From: Mermis nigrescens | Taxonomy: Eukaryota; Nematoda; Enoplea; Mermithida; Mermithidae | DNA: 64,000 nucleotides | NCBI GenBank assembly: GCA_036768485.1 | Contig: JAVLUZ010000271.1 | Coordinates: 1,302,001-1,366,000, forward strand | Reading direction: 5' to 3' | Part shown: positions 1 through 11,903 of the stretch, piece by piece | Position numbering within the stretch: position 1 is the first letter of the stretch | Layout of the letters: every line of letters starts with the position of its first letter | Notes under the pieces: generated by a model | Seen by the model: the letters and a program-made list of their open reading frames with translations, nothing else | Told to the model about the DNA's origin: nothing | Databases searched by the model: none | Made by a program: the position numbers and the translations under genes

Positions 1-14
1 AGGGTAAAACCCGG

Positions 15-46
<32 letters not shown>

Positions 47-745
47 TTTCAATTTCCTCTATTTTCAACGGAAAATGGTTAATTTTCAAAATTTTCGGTC
101 ATAAATATCGAAATCATGTCATTTCTCACCAAATTTCTCTATTTTTGAAGAAATTTCGAACGCGTAACTAAATATGGAAAAGTCTACAAAAAACGGGAAA
201 AAACGAAAAATTGTTCATTTCTTCGTCTTTTCACTCAAAATTCTCCTCTTTTGAAAAAATTGACCTTCTAAATCCGAAAAAAATCGTTATCCACTTCGAC
301 TACAACGAAAATCGCCGGAAAATGGAAAAATAGGGTAAAACCCGGAAATAGAAAATGGAAAATGGAAAATTTTCCATTTCCTCTATTTTCAACGGAGAAT
401 GGTTAATTTTCAAAATTTTCGGTCGTAAATATCGAAATCATGTCGTTTCTCACCAAATTTCTCTATTTTTGAAGAAATTTCGAAAACGTAACTAAATATG
501 GAAAAGTCTACAAAAAACGGAAAAAAACGAAAAATTGTTCATTTCTTCATCTTTTCACCCAAAATTCTCCTCTTTTGAAAAAATTGACCTTCCAAATCCG
601 AAAAAATCGTTATCCACTTCGACTACAACGATTTCGTCGCAGATGGAAAATCGCCGGAAAATGGAAAAATAGGGTAAAACCCGGAAATGGAAAATGGAAA
701 ATGGAAAATTTTCCATTTCCTTTATTTTCAACAGAAAATGGTTCA
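1..745 (+). repeat. Satellite array, ~330-bp direct units
   Basis: Two near-identical units (from about 3 and 331) and a partial third (from 670) run head to tail. Each starts with GGGTAAAACCCGGAAATGG, followed by copies of GGAAAAT, then a moderately conserved 250-bp body. Units differ by a few substitutions and small indels, for example in the number of GGAAAAT steps. There are no coding signs; ORFs here are low-complexity translations. Confidence 0.85.
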
Positions 746-1371
746 TTTTTTTAGTTGATCTTTTGAAATTTCTTCAAAAATAAAGAAATTTGGTGAGAAA
801 CGTCATGATTTCGACATTCACGACCGAAAATTTTGAAAATTAACCATTTTCTATTGAAAATGAAGGAAATGGAAAATTTTCCATTTTCCATTTTCCATTT
901 CCGGGTTTTACCCTATTTTTCCATTTTGCGTCGATTTTCCATCTGCGATTCAAAATCGTTGTAGTCGAAGTGGATAACGATTTTTCGGATCTGAAAGGTC
1001 AATTTTTTCAAAAGAGGAGAATTTTGAATGGAAAGACGAAGAAATGAACAATTTTCAGTTTTTCCCATTTTTTTGTACTTTTTCCATTTTTAGTCACGCT
1101 TTCGAAATTTCTTCAAAAATTGAGAAATTTGGTGAAAAACAACATGAGTTTGACATTTACGACCGAAAATTTTGAAAATGAACCATTTTCTGTTGAAAAT
1201 AAAGGAAATGGAAAATTTTCCATTTTCCATTTTCCATTTCCGGCTTTTACCCACTTTTCCATTTTCCATTTTCCGGCTTTTACCCATTTTTCCATTTTCC
1301 ATTTCCATTTTCCATTTCCGGCTTTTACCCATTTTCCATTTCCATTTCCATTTCCGGATTTTACCCACGCC
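746..1371 (-). repeat. Same satellite, inverted orientation
   Basis: The same unit continues as its reverse complement: TTTTCCATTTTCCATTTCC followed by GGGTTTTACCC or GGCTTTTACCC. This creates a head-to-head junction near 745-760. From about 1210 to 1360 the short TTTTCCATTTCCGGCTTTTACCC sub-repeat is amplified four to five times. The array breaks off at about 1371 into unrelated sequence. Confidence 0.8.
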
Positions 1372-2331
1372 CCAATATTGGTACAAGAAGCAGCATATCC
1401 AGACGCCTTTCAACGACATCATCGCCGAAATAGCAAAACAGTTTCCCTTATTTAGTTCTTTTTTCTTGAACTTATCTCGCAATAATTAACGATGTAATTT
1501 TTTTCAGTGATAAAAACAAAAAAAACAAAATAAATAACAAAAAATAAATAAATAAACCACAAAAAAAACAACGAGAAGAAGAGAAAAAATTTTATCGAGA
1601 TGGGGACACATGAAGGAAGCTGGATGTCTTCCTATCCATAAAAAAATTAATTTAGGTGAGGTGGAGACATGCTACACCTAGGTGGATGCATTTTGGAAAG
1701 ATGGAGACATACTACACCAAAACCTGATCTGTAGGAGCGGGGTATTGTCGAATCTAGGAAGCCAACCATCCCCAAAACAAAACCCACGTGTGGTCGCTTC
1801 TCTGATACTGCCTTTTTAATTTATACTTTTCTAAACACCTTTTATGGCAAGTTACGACGACAGCAGGTGTTAATCAGCGGCGTTAAGTAGTCAATGCCTG
1901 CTTGAGACGTCAATTTAAAATTTTTGGAAGATGCCACGAAAGCGAATTCATTCCATTGCCTATTGTTTTTAGATTCAGAATTGCAAATTTAATTCTTTGT
2001 TTTGATTCAGCCTTGCGAGTTTTTCATCGTGTTACAATATAATTTCGTTTTGTATTCTGCAAACAATCTGGCTTTTACAAAGATTATTTGCATTTATCTA
2101 AGTGCCACAAATTATGGGTCTGGCAGCCAAATGTTTTCTCTATCTAAAGATTCATACCGCATCACTCTATGTCAATCAGCACGAAAGTTATGGGAATAAA
2201 TTCTCATACCTTTTTTGGCCACCCTGAGTATTATAGTCAGACTTGACGCCCAAAAATTAAGGTTTTTAAAATAATAAAAAAATCATGAGTTATTAAAAAA
2301 ACGATGATGTTAGAACCTGGTTCGTATTTAC
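1372..2331. other. Intergenic / elongase intron, no gene seen
   Basis: The stretch opens with an A-rich run (1500-1600). It then shows a short local repeat at 1640-1725 built around GTGGAGACATGCTACACC variants. The rest is plain AT-rich DNA. Because the elongase is on the minus strand, this is also the start of its first coding intron; no second elongase exon (HxxHH box region) is visible down to position 1. Confidence 0.5.
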
Positions 2332-2618
2332 TTCGTTAGCTTGTCGATAAACTCCGGTAAAACCGAAACAGTTCCCGCTAAGCTAAATACGGCGAGAAAT
2401 ATGTTCCAGAGCAAGAAAAGCGAACTGACCGGCAAGGGTTTTCGCCTTCGCATAATAGCTTGACCACCAAAAACAAAAATCAAGTATAAAGCGATAAAAT
2501 AGAAGGAATAATGGCGCCTTTCGACTAGCCACTGCCTATAATCCACTCCTCCGTCGGTCATCAAGGCCTCTCCATCTTGCATATGCTCCTTTAGCATCGC
2601 TGCTTCGCCGTTAGCCAT
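2332..2618 (-). CDS. ELOVL6/Baldspot-like fatty acid elongase, first coding exon
   Basis: This exon encodes the N-terminus of a very-long-chain fatty acid elongase (ELO family), an ER membrane enzyme that condenses malonyl-CoA with C12-C16 acyl-CoAs. The 95 complete codons include YFIALYLIFVFGGQ, the basic loop MRRRKPLP and LFLLWNIFLAVFSLAGTV. That is the first membrane helix, the loop and the second helix in the order seen in ELOVL6 (human: ALYAAFIFGGRHLM then LVLWSLTLAVFSI). The start is the ATG at 2618; in-frame stops lie just upstream, so this is the true N-terminal exon. The exon ends in phase 2 at a good donor (AA/gtaaat). The catalytic HxxHH exons should lie beyond the left edge. Family assignment is strong; the choice between ELOVL6 and its close relatives rests on this one exon. 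Confidence 0.9.
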
Positions 2619-4740
2619 AATATCGGCTAAATATTATCAAAATTTAGATAAGGCGTATTCAGTCAATTCTATTCTTTAATATACAATTCGAAGCTATTTG
2701 AAAGCGTTGAACAAATGAGCTCATATGTGATCACGTGGAGGATCTGTGGTAATTTTAAATAAATATTTCGACCTTAATAAGAATTAAAAATAAGCAAAGA
2801 AAAGAGAAAATTAAAATTTTCAAAGAAACTCAAAATTTTAAAGAAATTTGAAAATTATTTTTCCCTATTCTTTTTAGACTTATTTCTCGAGGTTTCTGAT
2901 AACAAAGGTATTAAAATAAAAATTGTTACACTTCTTCAATGCCTTAGTCAGTAGCATAAGCTGACTTCTTTCGAAAACTTATGTTTACTCGTATCTAATC
3001 CATTTTCTAATAAAACTTCACTGAAGTGCATAGCTATTCATGAGCGCACCAACTTTAATAAGTAGCATAGATCAAATAAGATACAGCGACTTAAGACTTC
3101 GCTTAATTTGTAACTTATCAATCGTCAAAGCTTCAAAACGAAAAAGGAAAGTTTGCAATGTGCTACAAATAAAAACACGCATTAAGCGCATTTCGGGTAC
3201 TGATAAACTATTAAAAATAATTTTAACTCAGCGAAAGACGGCAGTGTCGTACTTAGGTTCGTATAGAAGGAAAAAATGATAAATAATTTTTAAATCGGAA
3301 GTTAGGAATGGAGCAAAGTCGAAGAAATCAAAGCAGCATGCTTCAATTTTCATTCCAAATATCAAATGTACCAGTATTGAAAATTTCGGTAAAATCATCG
3401 CGACTGATAAGATTCCAATACCTAAAACGCTCAACGCAAGAGGATGCTGAAACAATTTTTTTAACGTTGGAGGCACGTAAACAAATCAGTTTATGATGGA
3501 AATAATGAAAAAAACGTTAAAACACATCGGGAGGTAAATGGAAAATCGATTAAACAAGCGAGCTATGCAGAAGTATTGATTTATTAGGCACAAAAAGCCG
3601 AGGAAGAAGCGCTGAGATGAACTGATGCTAATATGTATAAGCACAAGGTTATCCGACTCCATTGAAAATTTTTATTATGCGCAATCGACAAGGACAACGT
3701 AATACGTATGCGTTTATAGAACGCTGTGCGTGACTCAGTATGAAGGATATACAACGAAATTCTATTTTTAGCTAACGCGCAGCCGCACGGTCAGATAAGC
3801 ATGCGTTGAGCATACTATTTTCCTTTGAAATCTTTTTATGTCGAAGCCGTGTTGCGTCAAAAACACGGATTTTCGTTTTTCAAAGAGTACATGTATATAT
3901 CTCTATGTACACTTCGATAAATGGTGATCACACATTTTAGGACATGGGGCCATAATACTAATTATCGATCGAAACCTTCTTATCCATTATTTTGATTAAA
4001 TTTAGAACGAAATTGGTGGGTACGAAATAAAATAAATAATGTTCTTAAGACGTGAATCCTTACACTTTTCAATTAAAAAGTTTAATAGCAAAAGTTACAG
4101 CAATCACTTTTATATGAGCTATTACCGTGATCTAACGAAAGATTTAACGAAAAGATAAAGCTAACCACGAAATATGTAATGACGCATCAAGATTAATCGA
4201 ATTTATTCGATTAATCATGATCCATACAAAACGCGTAGGTACAGAAAGAAGTTTCGATAGAGCAAATGAATTAAAAGTTGCATCTACTTCTGGAATAACA
4301 AAGGTAAAACGAACGTAAGTATGTATTTACTTAAATCAATAAAATGCAAGGAAAATTCGGCATCACACCATGGGCATGGTGGTCTAGGAAGGAGTCTCGA
4401 ATCTGAAACCCTCGAGAATCTGAAAGACCCTGCCTGCAGAATTGAATTTTCTGAACGCGATGCTTATTCCCAGTGTTTGCTGACTGTTCGCGAAATAGTC
4501 AAAAGATAGTAGGAAAGAAAATATATTGAGAAGTAGAGTTCGAATTCTGTAATGAGCATAATACTCGAATCAGAATCGCCCTTTTTGCCAATCTTGTTTC
4601 ACTTACGAAATAGTTGAACATAACAGAAAAGTCGTAAAAGTAAATAAAGGAAAGTTTCATATGCGAAAATTATTTGGCTCGACGCAGTTCACGACGGCAG
4701 AAAGGATCGAAGGCTCCTAAAGCTAGCTTTGAAGTGAATG
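2619..4740. other. Upstream region of the elongase gene, no gene seen
   Basis: This should hold the elongase 5' UTR and promoter on the minus strand. A CACGTG E-box in the context ATCACGTGG sits at 2732-2737, 114 bases 5' of the start codon. Short ORFs at 3040-3500 resemble nothing I know and have no splice context. Otherwise it is ordinary AT-rich DNA. Confidence 0.45.
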
Positions 4741-4996
4741 TCAATGATATCGCCGATATCGCAGGCGTCTGCGATATGCAGGCACGCATGTCTGGGGGGA
4801 ATGCGGGCGGTTCGGACCCCCAAAATTCAGAAAAATATGACTTTTTAAACGTTATTTTGTGCTATTTTTGGCTCTTTATGGCTTAGTCCCCCAAAATTGG
4901 TGTTGGTCCCCCCAAAATAGGACGGCCAGCCACGTGCCTGGCGATATGGCCGACAAAAATCGGCGATGTCGGCGAAATCGGCGACATCGCCGATCG
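4741..4996. repeat. GGCGATATCG-type repeat patch, split by a MITE
   Basis: Short runs of CGATATCG, GGCGATGTCG and GGCGAAATCG flank the MITE at 4779-4940. The same motif set recurs at 9100-9215. It is probably part of a dispersed repeat; its boundaries are not clear. Confidence 0.5.
4779..4940. mobile_element. MITE family C (hAT-like), 162 bp
   Basis: The termini are inverted (CAGGCACG and CGTGCCTG) and the element is flanked by an exact 8-bp target duplication, GCGATATG, at 4771-4778 and 4941-4948. The interior has C-runs around CCCCCAAAATTGG. A second full copy lies at 58408-58588 and a fragment at 34434-34495. Eight-base duplications and CAG-type ends are typical of hAT elements. No transposase is encoded. 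Confidence 0.9.
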
Positions 4997-5087
4997 TATG
5001 CATGCATGCATGTACATGTACTCATGTAGGGACACGTAACGTAATACTGTGAATAGCAATGTTGATATAAAATTAAATAAAAAATTG

Positions 5088-5531
5088 GGATCTAGTATAC
5101 AATTTACCCCAGCGTTTTTAGCCGGTCCATATAAGCCACAGTAACCAAACTTTACAAGGAGATAGCTATAAGCCTATTGTACTAATCTGGCAAAATTGAT
5201 TAACTTAAGGTGTAAACTTACTGCTTTAAAAAATTTTAAAAAATTACTTTACTTTACTTCAAACTTACTTTAAACTTACTTTTTTTCAATGTAGGATGTT
5301 GATTGAGTTACAAAAAACTGCTCTGTTTGAAACCCACCGAATCGTTTAAAATTTTTAGATGCCGTTAGTACCTTGTAAACTGTGAGTGTAATGCAGTAAG
5401 TTTACACCGTAAGTTGATCAATTTTGCCAGATTAGTTCAATAGGCTTATAGCTATCTCCTTGTAAAGTTTGATTACTGTAGCTTATATGGATCGGCTAAA
5501 AAACGCTGGGGGTAAATTGTATACTAGATCC
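5088..5531. mobile_element. Foldback MITE with ~135-bp arms, 8-bp TSD
   Basis: The ends GGATCTAGTATAC and GTATACTAGATCC are perfect inverts, and the arms stay alignable for about 135 bases each (5088-5223 and 5393-5531). The flanks carry an exact 8-bp duplication, AAAAATTG (5080-5087 and 5532-5539). The central 170 bases are AT-rich and unpaired. A diverged relative of part of an arm is seen near 11700-11750. The superfamily is uncertain; hAT or P would fit the duplication length. Confidence 0.9.
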
Positions 5532-5539
5532 AAAAATTG

Positions 5540-6055
5540 TTAGAAAAAATTAAAACAAATAAAATATAATAAAAATAAATGGAATAAAATTCAAAAGAAT
5601 ATCAATGAAAGTAAAATATAAAAAAGTTACTTCGAAAATTACGCTAATACAGAACACATTTTTGAACTCCGGGAAAAGGGTTTTTATTATGCTCTCATTC
5701 CTCAACTTATTTAAGTTTTTTTGAACCTGTCAGAAAGACTGAAGGAAATGAATATACACAACTGTCTCAGAAAATTAAGAATTTTACAATTCGAAAGGCT
5801 TAATAAATATTACTAAATTTGTCGCCTCCTTAAAAAATTGATTCGAGAAAATCAATTCGCAATCTTTTATTTAATCAATTTATTCTTAATCCAACAGTTA
5901 ATAAATTAAATAAGTGATTAATTCAATGATTATTAAATAATTCACTTAATTGACTATTAATTAATTTCATTTAATGAACTTTATTTGGTTTTTTAGTTCA
6001 CCTTATTTTCCTACTCTTTAGCTAATCGCGGTGCGTTCAAAAATAACTAATCATG
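5540..6055. other. AT-rich spacer, nothing recognised
   Basis: A very AT-rich stretch with many AATTAAT/TTAATTA steps at 5850-5975. No ORF or repeat with clear ends. Confidence 0.5.
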
Positions 6056-8110
6056 GGTAGCGCGTTAGCGCGTACCTATAATATTCTTGGTTACCCCCAA
6101 CATATGTCTACCATACGTGAGCGTGGGGGAGGGTTTGGGGGCATGCACCCTCCAGAAACCAAAATAACCCCCAGATACCAAAATACCCCCCTGAATTCAA
6201 TTTTTTTATTTTTTGTTTGTCGCAATTTTTTATGCCAATGGATAATGCTCGATTGGAAACGTTGAAAAATGGTGTTTTTTCGCCATACCACCATTTTAAG
6301 GCCATTTTTTGACCTTTGAAAACATCTTGCACCCCAGAACTTTGGTCCCGCCCACCTATGATGTTACCCCCTACAGCTATAAACGTACCCTTCTGTATTG
6401 TGCGGTTTTTTCAAAATATAGATAATGAAAAAATTAGCCGCCGGTATTTTTTGTTTTTTTAAATCAATACCCTGTGTGTGAAGAGTGTATAAAGTTTTAC
6501 TGTATGTTACAACATAAAGTTTTTCTTAATTTTGGCGGGCTCACGGCTTTTCTAGCTCAGTTTTGCATTCTATATAGTCTGGTTTTTTTAAATGTAGGCG
6601 ATTGATTAGGATAGATGGCACTTTTTTATTTTTTGAATAGTTACCAATTTCCAGAGTGGCAGTTAAAGAGTGTAAAAAATCTGAGGGTGAAAAGACACAT
6701 TTAGGCCTGTTTTTTGTCTGCCAACAACTCCACTTATGAGTCCCAAAAACCTTTATCCCAGCAGAAATGTACTTCGACTCAAAAGCATATTTCTGGCTTA
6801 CCAGCAAACTTTTTTACACTCAATACGGAGTTAGATCTAGGGGTTCAAACTTAACACCGTAGTAGATGGTTTAAAAAACAGGTTTCGTCTGAAATTTCTG
6901 CGCCAACTTCTCCGCTTATAAGTCAGGACAAATTGAATAAAATAAAATCAAAGCAAGTTCCAAGGGCTACATGTTGCGGCAAATCGCGTCTGAAAAACTC
7001 AATATTGAGTCACTTATGGAGGTGTAAAGTTCGAAATCAGAAGTGTAACATTGGGCGAAAAAACACGTTTTTTCTATTTTTTGATTGGTCAATATGTCAA
7101 ATATTTTACGGAACAGAAGTTTTCTGAAACAAACATATTACAATTCAGAGGCTACAAACTGAACCAAACTGAATTTATTTACACTCAATGGGGAGTTGGG
7201 TACAGATTTTTTAAGTTTACAATGTGGTGGATGGTGAAAAAATTCGTTTTTGTCCCTTTTAGTTCGCCCCTTTTTTCGTTTAGAAGTCGGGATAAGTCAA
7301 ATAGAATAAAAATAAAGTACTCGCTAAGGGGTATGCGTGACAGCAAATTGTGTTTACTACATCAATATACCGCTATTTTCGGGAAGTGTAAAGTCAAAAA
7401 TCGGGAGTGTTAAACGTGTTTCTGTCTTGTTTTTTTCTACAAACTTCTCCGGTTATGAGTCTTGACATGATGACAAGTCTAAAATACAACACGGTGAAAA
7501 GGTCATACGCCAGTCGGGCGCATTTGTTTACACTCAACATCTAACATTTACTTGTCATCAGACCATTGTGGAGATTTAGTTTTTTCATAAATATTGATCG
7601 TAATATCAGAGTAATATCAGAAGTAGGAACCGATAAGAAGTTTCTTTACACTCAGTGGTTGTGCAAAATTTACACTGAAAATTAAGTTTATTTCCAGATC
7701 GTTGCGAAATCTTAATCCTTTTTAAAAATGTTTTTGTGACGTGTGAATAACGAATGGAACTGTTAGTTTTCTTTACAACCAGTAGCTGTGTAAAGTTTAC
7801 ACTGTTCCTTTATTTTAACGTGTAAAGTTTACACTACAAATTTTGTTTACTTACAGAGCGTTGCAAAACGTCAATTTTTTCAAAATATGTTTCGTAAGGT
7901 CAGGATTACGAATCTGACTGTATTTTTCTTTACACCCAGTGGTTATGTTAAGTTTACACTGAAAATTGAGCTTACTTCAGAGCGTTGCAAAAGCTCGATT
8001 TCTTTTCAAAATGTTCTATGTAATGTCAGGATTACGAATTTGAGTGTAAGTTTTTCTATACCCACAGTTGCATAAAGTTCACGCTGAAAACATTCGATCT
8101 GTTTAAATAA
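6056..8110 (+). repeat. Long non-coding repeat K, copy 1
   Basis: It starts with a short palindromic block, GGTAGCGCGTTAGCGCGTACC, and continues as ~2 kb of AT-rich DNA rich in GTGTAAAGTTTACAC and TTTACACTCA. The same series of segments recurs in the same order at 17284-18700, for example CTGCCAACAACTCC followed by CTTATGAGT, and the GTGTAAAGTTCGAAATC block. A family-A MITE (6112-6360) interrupts the beginning. No ORF is shared between the copies, so it looks like a degraded or non-coding element. Its class is unknown. Confidence 0.6.
6112..6360 (+). mobile_element. MITE family A copy 1, ~249 bp
   Basis: The ends are CATACGTGAGCGTGGGGG and GCCCACCTATG. The interior shows the family hallmarks CCATTTTAAGGCC and a G/C-run at each end. 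Flanking octamers (ATGTCTAC and ATGTTACC) agree at only five of eight positions, so this target duplication is weak. It is inserted near the start of repeat K. Confidence 0.8.
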
Positions 8111-8257
8111 GGTAAGGTTGTCTTGTTTGAAAAAGATAATACAGATGTTCAGAACAATATTGTTTTCCGCGTTCTTGGAATGTTGTCATTATCCTGGCGT
8201 GTTAGTGTATGTGCTTACTAATTGATTCACTCAAATCATACTAGTTAAGAGTAGGGT

Positions 8258-9022
8258 ACTAGCAAAGAAAAATGCTCCGATGGAACAAAAAGGACGAATA
8301 TACTTGGAATTACGCATCAATAAGGACATAAAAGGAGGGGACTAGGGAAAAGTTACCTGTGTATACCTGTGAAAGTTGTAAGAATCTACTAGAAATTAGA
8401 CTTCGGTTAAAAAACGAAAAAAATCGAAGTATATCCTGCCGCCTTCACAAAACATTGTTTTCTGGCTCCGAAAAAGAGATTATGAGGAAATCTTAATCAG
8501 TTTTAATAACCGATTTAGTTTCTTGTCAATGTCAAACTTCTCTTTCGTCAATGGCTTCATAAATGAATTGTGACAGGCAAACCGTCTCGTTAATTGCTGT
8601 ACCATAGAAATGCGTGCACTGCTTGCAGATGAATTTATGTTAGATCCTTTTGATTAGTGATCGCCAACTGAGCAAAAATTTAGCGTTGTTTTCTGTAATA
8701 AAAACGTGGAGTTCGTCGGCTTTTGCCAAACTTTGCCTATACTTTGTACAGGGCTTCGCCGGTTTTTAAGTTTCCTTTCGCCGGTTTTCAATTTTGGAGT
8801 TGGCAACACTGTCGGAGGTTCAATTCCCTTTTACAGGCCGCAAATTCGATTTTTTTGCATTTTTTAGCGGAAGTCAGTCTAATTTTTTGCAGATTCTTAC
8901 AGCTTTCACAGGCATACATACATAGGTAACTTTTCCCTATTCCCCTCCTTTTATGTACCTATGCGTAATTCCAAGTATGTACATTCGTCCTTTTTGTTCC
9001 ATCGGAGCACTTTTCTATGCTA
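8258..9022. mobile_element. Foldback element, ~170-bp inverted arms
   Basis: Left arm 8258-8425 and right arm 8850-9022 are inverted copies of each other, for example ATGCTCCGATGGAACAAAAA against TTTTTGTTCCATCGGAGCAC. The middle includes TTGGCAACACTG (8801-8812), the same type of terminus found on the hAT-like elements at 33169 and 40280. No clean target duplication was found. Confidence 0.75.
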
Positions 9023-9099
9023 GTTATACAATGCGTATGCATGCCATACGCGTGCACTCATTCCTTACACTGACTGCACTATACTTTGTACACAAATAG

Positions 9100-9215
9100 T
9101 CGGCGATGTCGCAGAAAATAGAAATGGATCCGATTCTCTCGATTTTAGACAAAAAATCTGGAAATTCGGGGCACTTGTGGACCAGGAAAAACAGTCGGCG
9201 ATATCCGCGATATCG
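9100..9215. repeat. GGCGATATCG-type repeat, second patch
   Basis: Two GTCGGCGAT(A/G)TC blocks about 85 bases apart resemble the patch at 4741-4996. There is no further structure. Confidence 0.4.
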
Positions 9216-9473
9216 CTAACTTTTTCTTCTGAGCCGCTTAAGGCATACTCCACGTAATTAAGCAAAATAGTGTAAATAGTGTAAAAATTAGTATAAATAA
9301 TGCAAAATGTGTAAGCCGACTAAAGAAGATGATTTCGATTTTATGACTGTATTCGATTATAGTCCGTTCCATTCCAAACGGTCTATTTACGCTGAAGTCT
9401 TATTATTGTATTAATTTTTCATTGCATCAATGGATTCTTAAATTATGTTCTCGTTGCTGCTGGATGCTTTAAA

Positions 9474-9959
9474 CACTTGCGGATTTAGAGATGGCGGGGG
9501 CGGCCGCCCTCCTGTCGTCTAAAAAATATTTGTGCGCGTTGAAGAATAGACATGAATTCTTGATGATTTTAGCCGTTTTTGTCACGATTTTTAGAATTTT
9601 TCCAGTACCCATTAATAACATTTACTGACTCTGTTGGCGCTCTAAAAAAGTTCAATTCACGTCAGAAGAGTAGTTCTTATACAAAATAAAGATTTTGTAG
9701 CTCCTGCAATGATTTCTCGATCGAGTATTTTCGGCGAATCGTGTCGATTTCTATATTAATTTCGCGAGTTTTTCATGTGAAATTTTTGGACGTTTCGCAA
9801 TTTTTTTTACTTTCTTTTTGCACCAGAAGTCATTAGGCCTATCAAAAGACAGCGAAAACCCGGTTACTTGAACTTACGAATTTTTGGAAAATGTGTGACT
9901 TTTTTTGGGAAAATTTTGGGTTCCGCTTTCCTGTCAGAAAATCCTGGATCTGCCACATG
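9474..9959. mobile_element. hAT-like non-autonomous element, 486 bp
   Basis: The ends are CACTTGCGGATTTAG and, inverted, CATGTGGCAGATCCAG. They are similar to the CAGTGGCGGATCTAGG-type termini of the element at 53554. The flanking octamers GCTTTAAA (9466-9473) and GCTTTTAA (9960-9967) differ at one position. The interior has a G/C-run after the left end and no ORF. Confidence 0.65.
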
Positions 9960-9967
9960 GCTTTTAA

Positions 9968-10977
9968 CTCTTCTTATCGGTGCGGTATGTGCTTTGCTCA
10001 ACATGTGGCACATCAAATGAACTGCAGCAACAACCTGAACCGTAAAATATTATGCTACAGTAATAAGCCATTAAGAAAAAATGGCTCGTTTGGAATGGAA
10101 CAGACGTAAGCCACTGAAATCTTAATATAAAGATCTTTTATAGATGATCCGTAAGCAGGATGGAATGAAAGTGATTTCTGGCCGGTTATATTAAAAATGA
10201 ATAAAAGCGACGATGAAATCCTATTTTTTATGCGTTGATCTTCCATATTAGAGCAAGATGCAGGTGGTAACGGAATGCATGGTTATTGAGTTACTGGAAT
10301 CCCATAAAATCTAGAAGACCTCAGAATTTTAAATTTTCGAAAACTGTGTTGTCTTTTTTGCGTTCTTTAATGCTGATGGAAGAGATGGATGAGAAAGGTC
10401 GTAAAATTGTAGTTTTTGCCCTCATCAAATTTTTTGGCGCTTTTTCACTTTTTGATTAATTTTGGATTCTTCGGACCCCAAGAATTTAGGCGCCGTTCTA
10501 CGCAGCTGTTAACAATCAACAGAAAGAATTCATAAATATTGTTTTATTAATTTCTCCCATTTCAAAGAATAGAGATGAATCCAGATGCGTAATACATAAT
10601 GTGTACAAATTGATTGTATTTACATATTTTCATGATATGTGTATTGTATATTTTAATTAAATTATCGAAGACGTAGCACATTTATTACATTATTCTTCCT
10701 GAAATCAATAAACTACGATGCATTTTGAAGGGCTCAAATCAGTGAAGAACTTTGTTTCCGGTTTTCCGTTACACTTTTTTTAATAATAAATCTAACGGAA
10801 CATGCATACGTACATATGATTCAGGAATGACCCAAAAATTTAACTAAAAAGATATTAAAGGTCATGCCCTACATAGACTCATTGTTAGATAGCGGAATAC
10901 GGCGGCATATGTATTTACGTTTCGCTAATTAGGTACTTATTGCGTCGCAGTTTATTAAATTTTTTACATTTTTGATA
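9968..10977. other. Upstream region of the secreted-protein gene
   Basis: No gene is seen. A 15-bp motif at 10087-10101 is the exact invert of 9366-9380. AT-rich DNA runs to the ATG at 10978. No convincing TATA box could be tied to a start site. Confidence 0.4.
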
Positions 10978-11482
10978 ATGAAATTGCGATTGTCTTTCAT
11001 ATGTGCATTGTGTTTTACATTAGTCACGGTGACACATTGCCAAAATGATGCATCGAACCTCCAAGCTCAAACGAGAGCAGAAGCCAAATTTCCTGGCTTG
11101 TTGCCAATATGGAACAGGGAACAAAAGCCAATATTTTTCAGAGAATTGAAAAATTTGCCAATAAATGATAAGCAAAAGTTGACCGGCGGTCTAGCGTGGA
11201 CCCCGACCGGGGGCTACATACCCCCACCGCCAGAAGACGCCTTTCTGCCTATGACTGGCAAAGACGGTAGAGTGTATCGAGTGCCCAAATTCGTGTATTT
11301 CGATTCAAAATCGAATTCTCGATTAAAATCCGATTTGAAGACGCCCGATTTCGGCGACATCGCCAGCACCATTCGAAATTTTTTATCTGGCTCCGGTGGC
11401 TATGAAACCAGCCTCAAATCGCTAGGCGGTATTTACGTCCCGATGCCCTATCCACTGAGTCCTTTAGCATTTCAGCTTATCG
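10978..11482 (+). CDS. Orphan secreted protein, exon 1
   Basis: The open frame from the ATG at 10978 begins MKLRLSFICALCFTLVTVTH, a basic start plus a hydrophobic core. This is a typical signal peptide, with cleavage expected near HCQ/ND. The mature part is rich in Pro, Lys and Ser, with GGYIPPPPEDAF, KDGRVYRVPKFVYFD and a late Gly/Ser segment FLSGSGGYETSL. I do not recognise the family. Codon use and the even base composition stand out against the AT-rich surroundings, which argues for a real gene. The frame stays open to 11539. The best late donor is G/gtgatt at 11483 (phase 1), but the next exon reads in phase 0, so the exact 3' end is unresolved: a short missed exon, a non-canonical donor or a sequence error are all possible. 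Confidence 0.7.
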
Positions 11483-11903
11483 GTGATTCAACTTATTTTT
11501 TGTCTATTAAGTTCGAAACATACGCACGGATTCAGAAATGAATTATGAAAGAATTAAATTATTGATTTATCATAATTTATTCATAAATAAATCTCGACTT
11601 GATTTTCAAAATTTCTGAAAAAAATAAAAAAATTGTAAGTTTAAAAATTTTTAATTTTTTATTTGGTGTTTTAAATGTCGAAAATTGGATCTTAAGAATT
11701 CCCCGGCGACTTTTAGCTGATCAATGAGCTACAGTGACCAAACTTTACGCTCGACTGAATCGGCTACAAATCGATTGGAAGGAGAATTCCTATTGAGATC
11801 AAGAAAATTTTTCTAAAATTTTTCATGTGTAATTTTATTCAATTTAAAAATTACAAATTCCAAATTTTTTTTGTGAGATTTAGTTTGCTTCTGTCTGTAC
11901 CAG

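Noticed and set aside
1090..1489. ORFs of 105-130 codons over the satellite
   Set aside because: Low-complexity Lys/Trp/Met or Phe/His/Pro translations of TTTTCCATTTCC repeats.
3040..3496. Two consecutive plus-strand ORFs of 62-79 codons
   Set aside because: No recognisable domain, no splice signals consistent with a gene, and a minus-strand ORF of equal length over the same bases.
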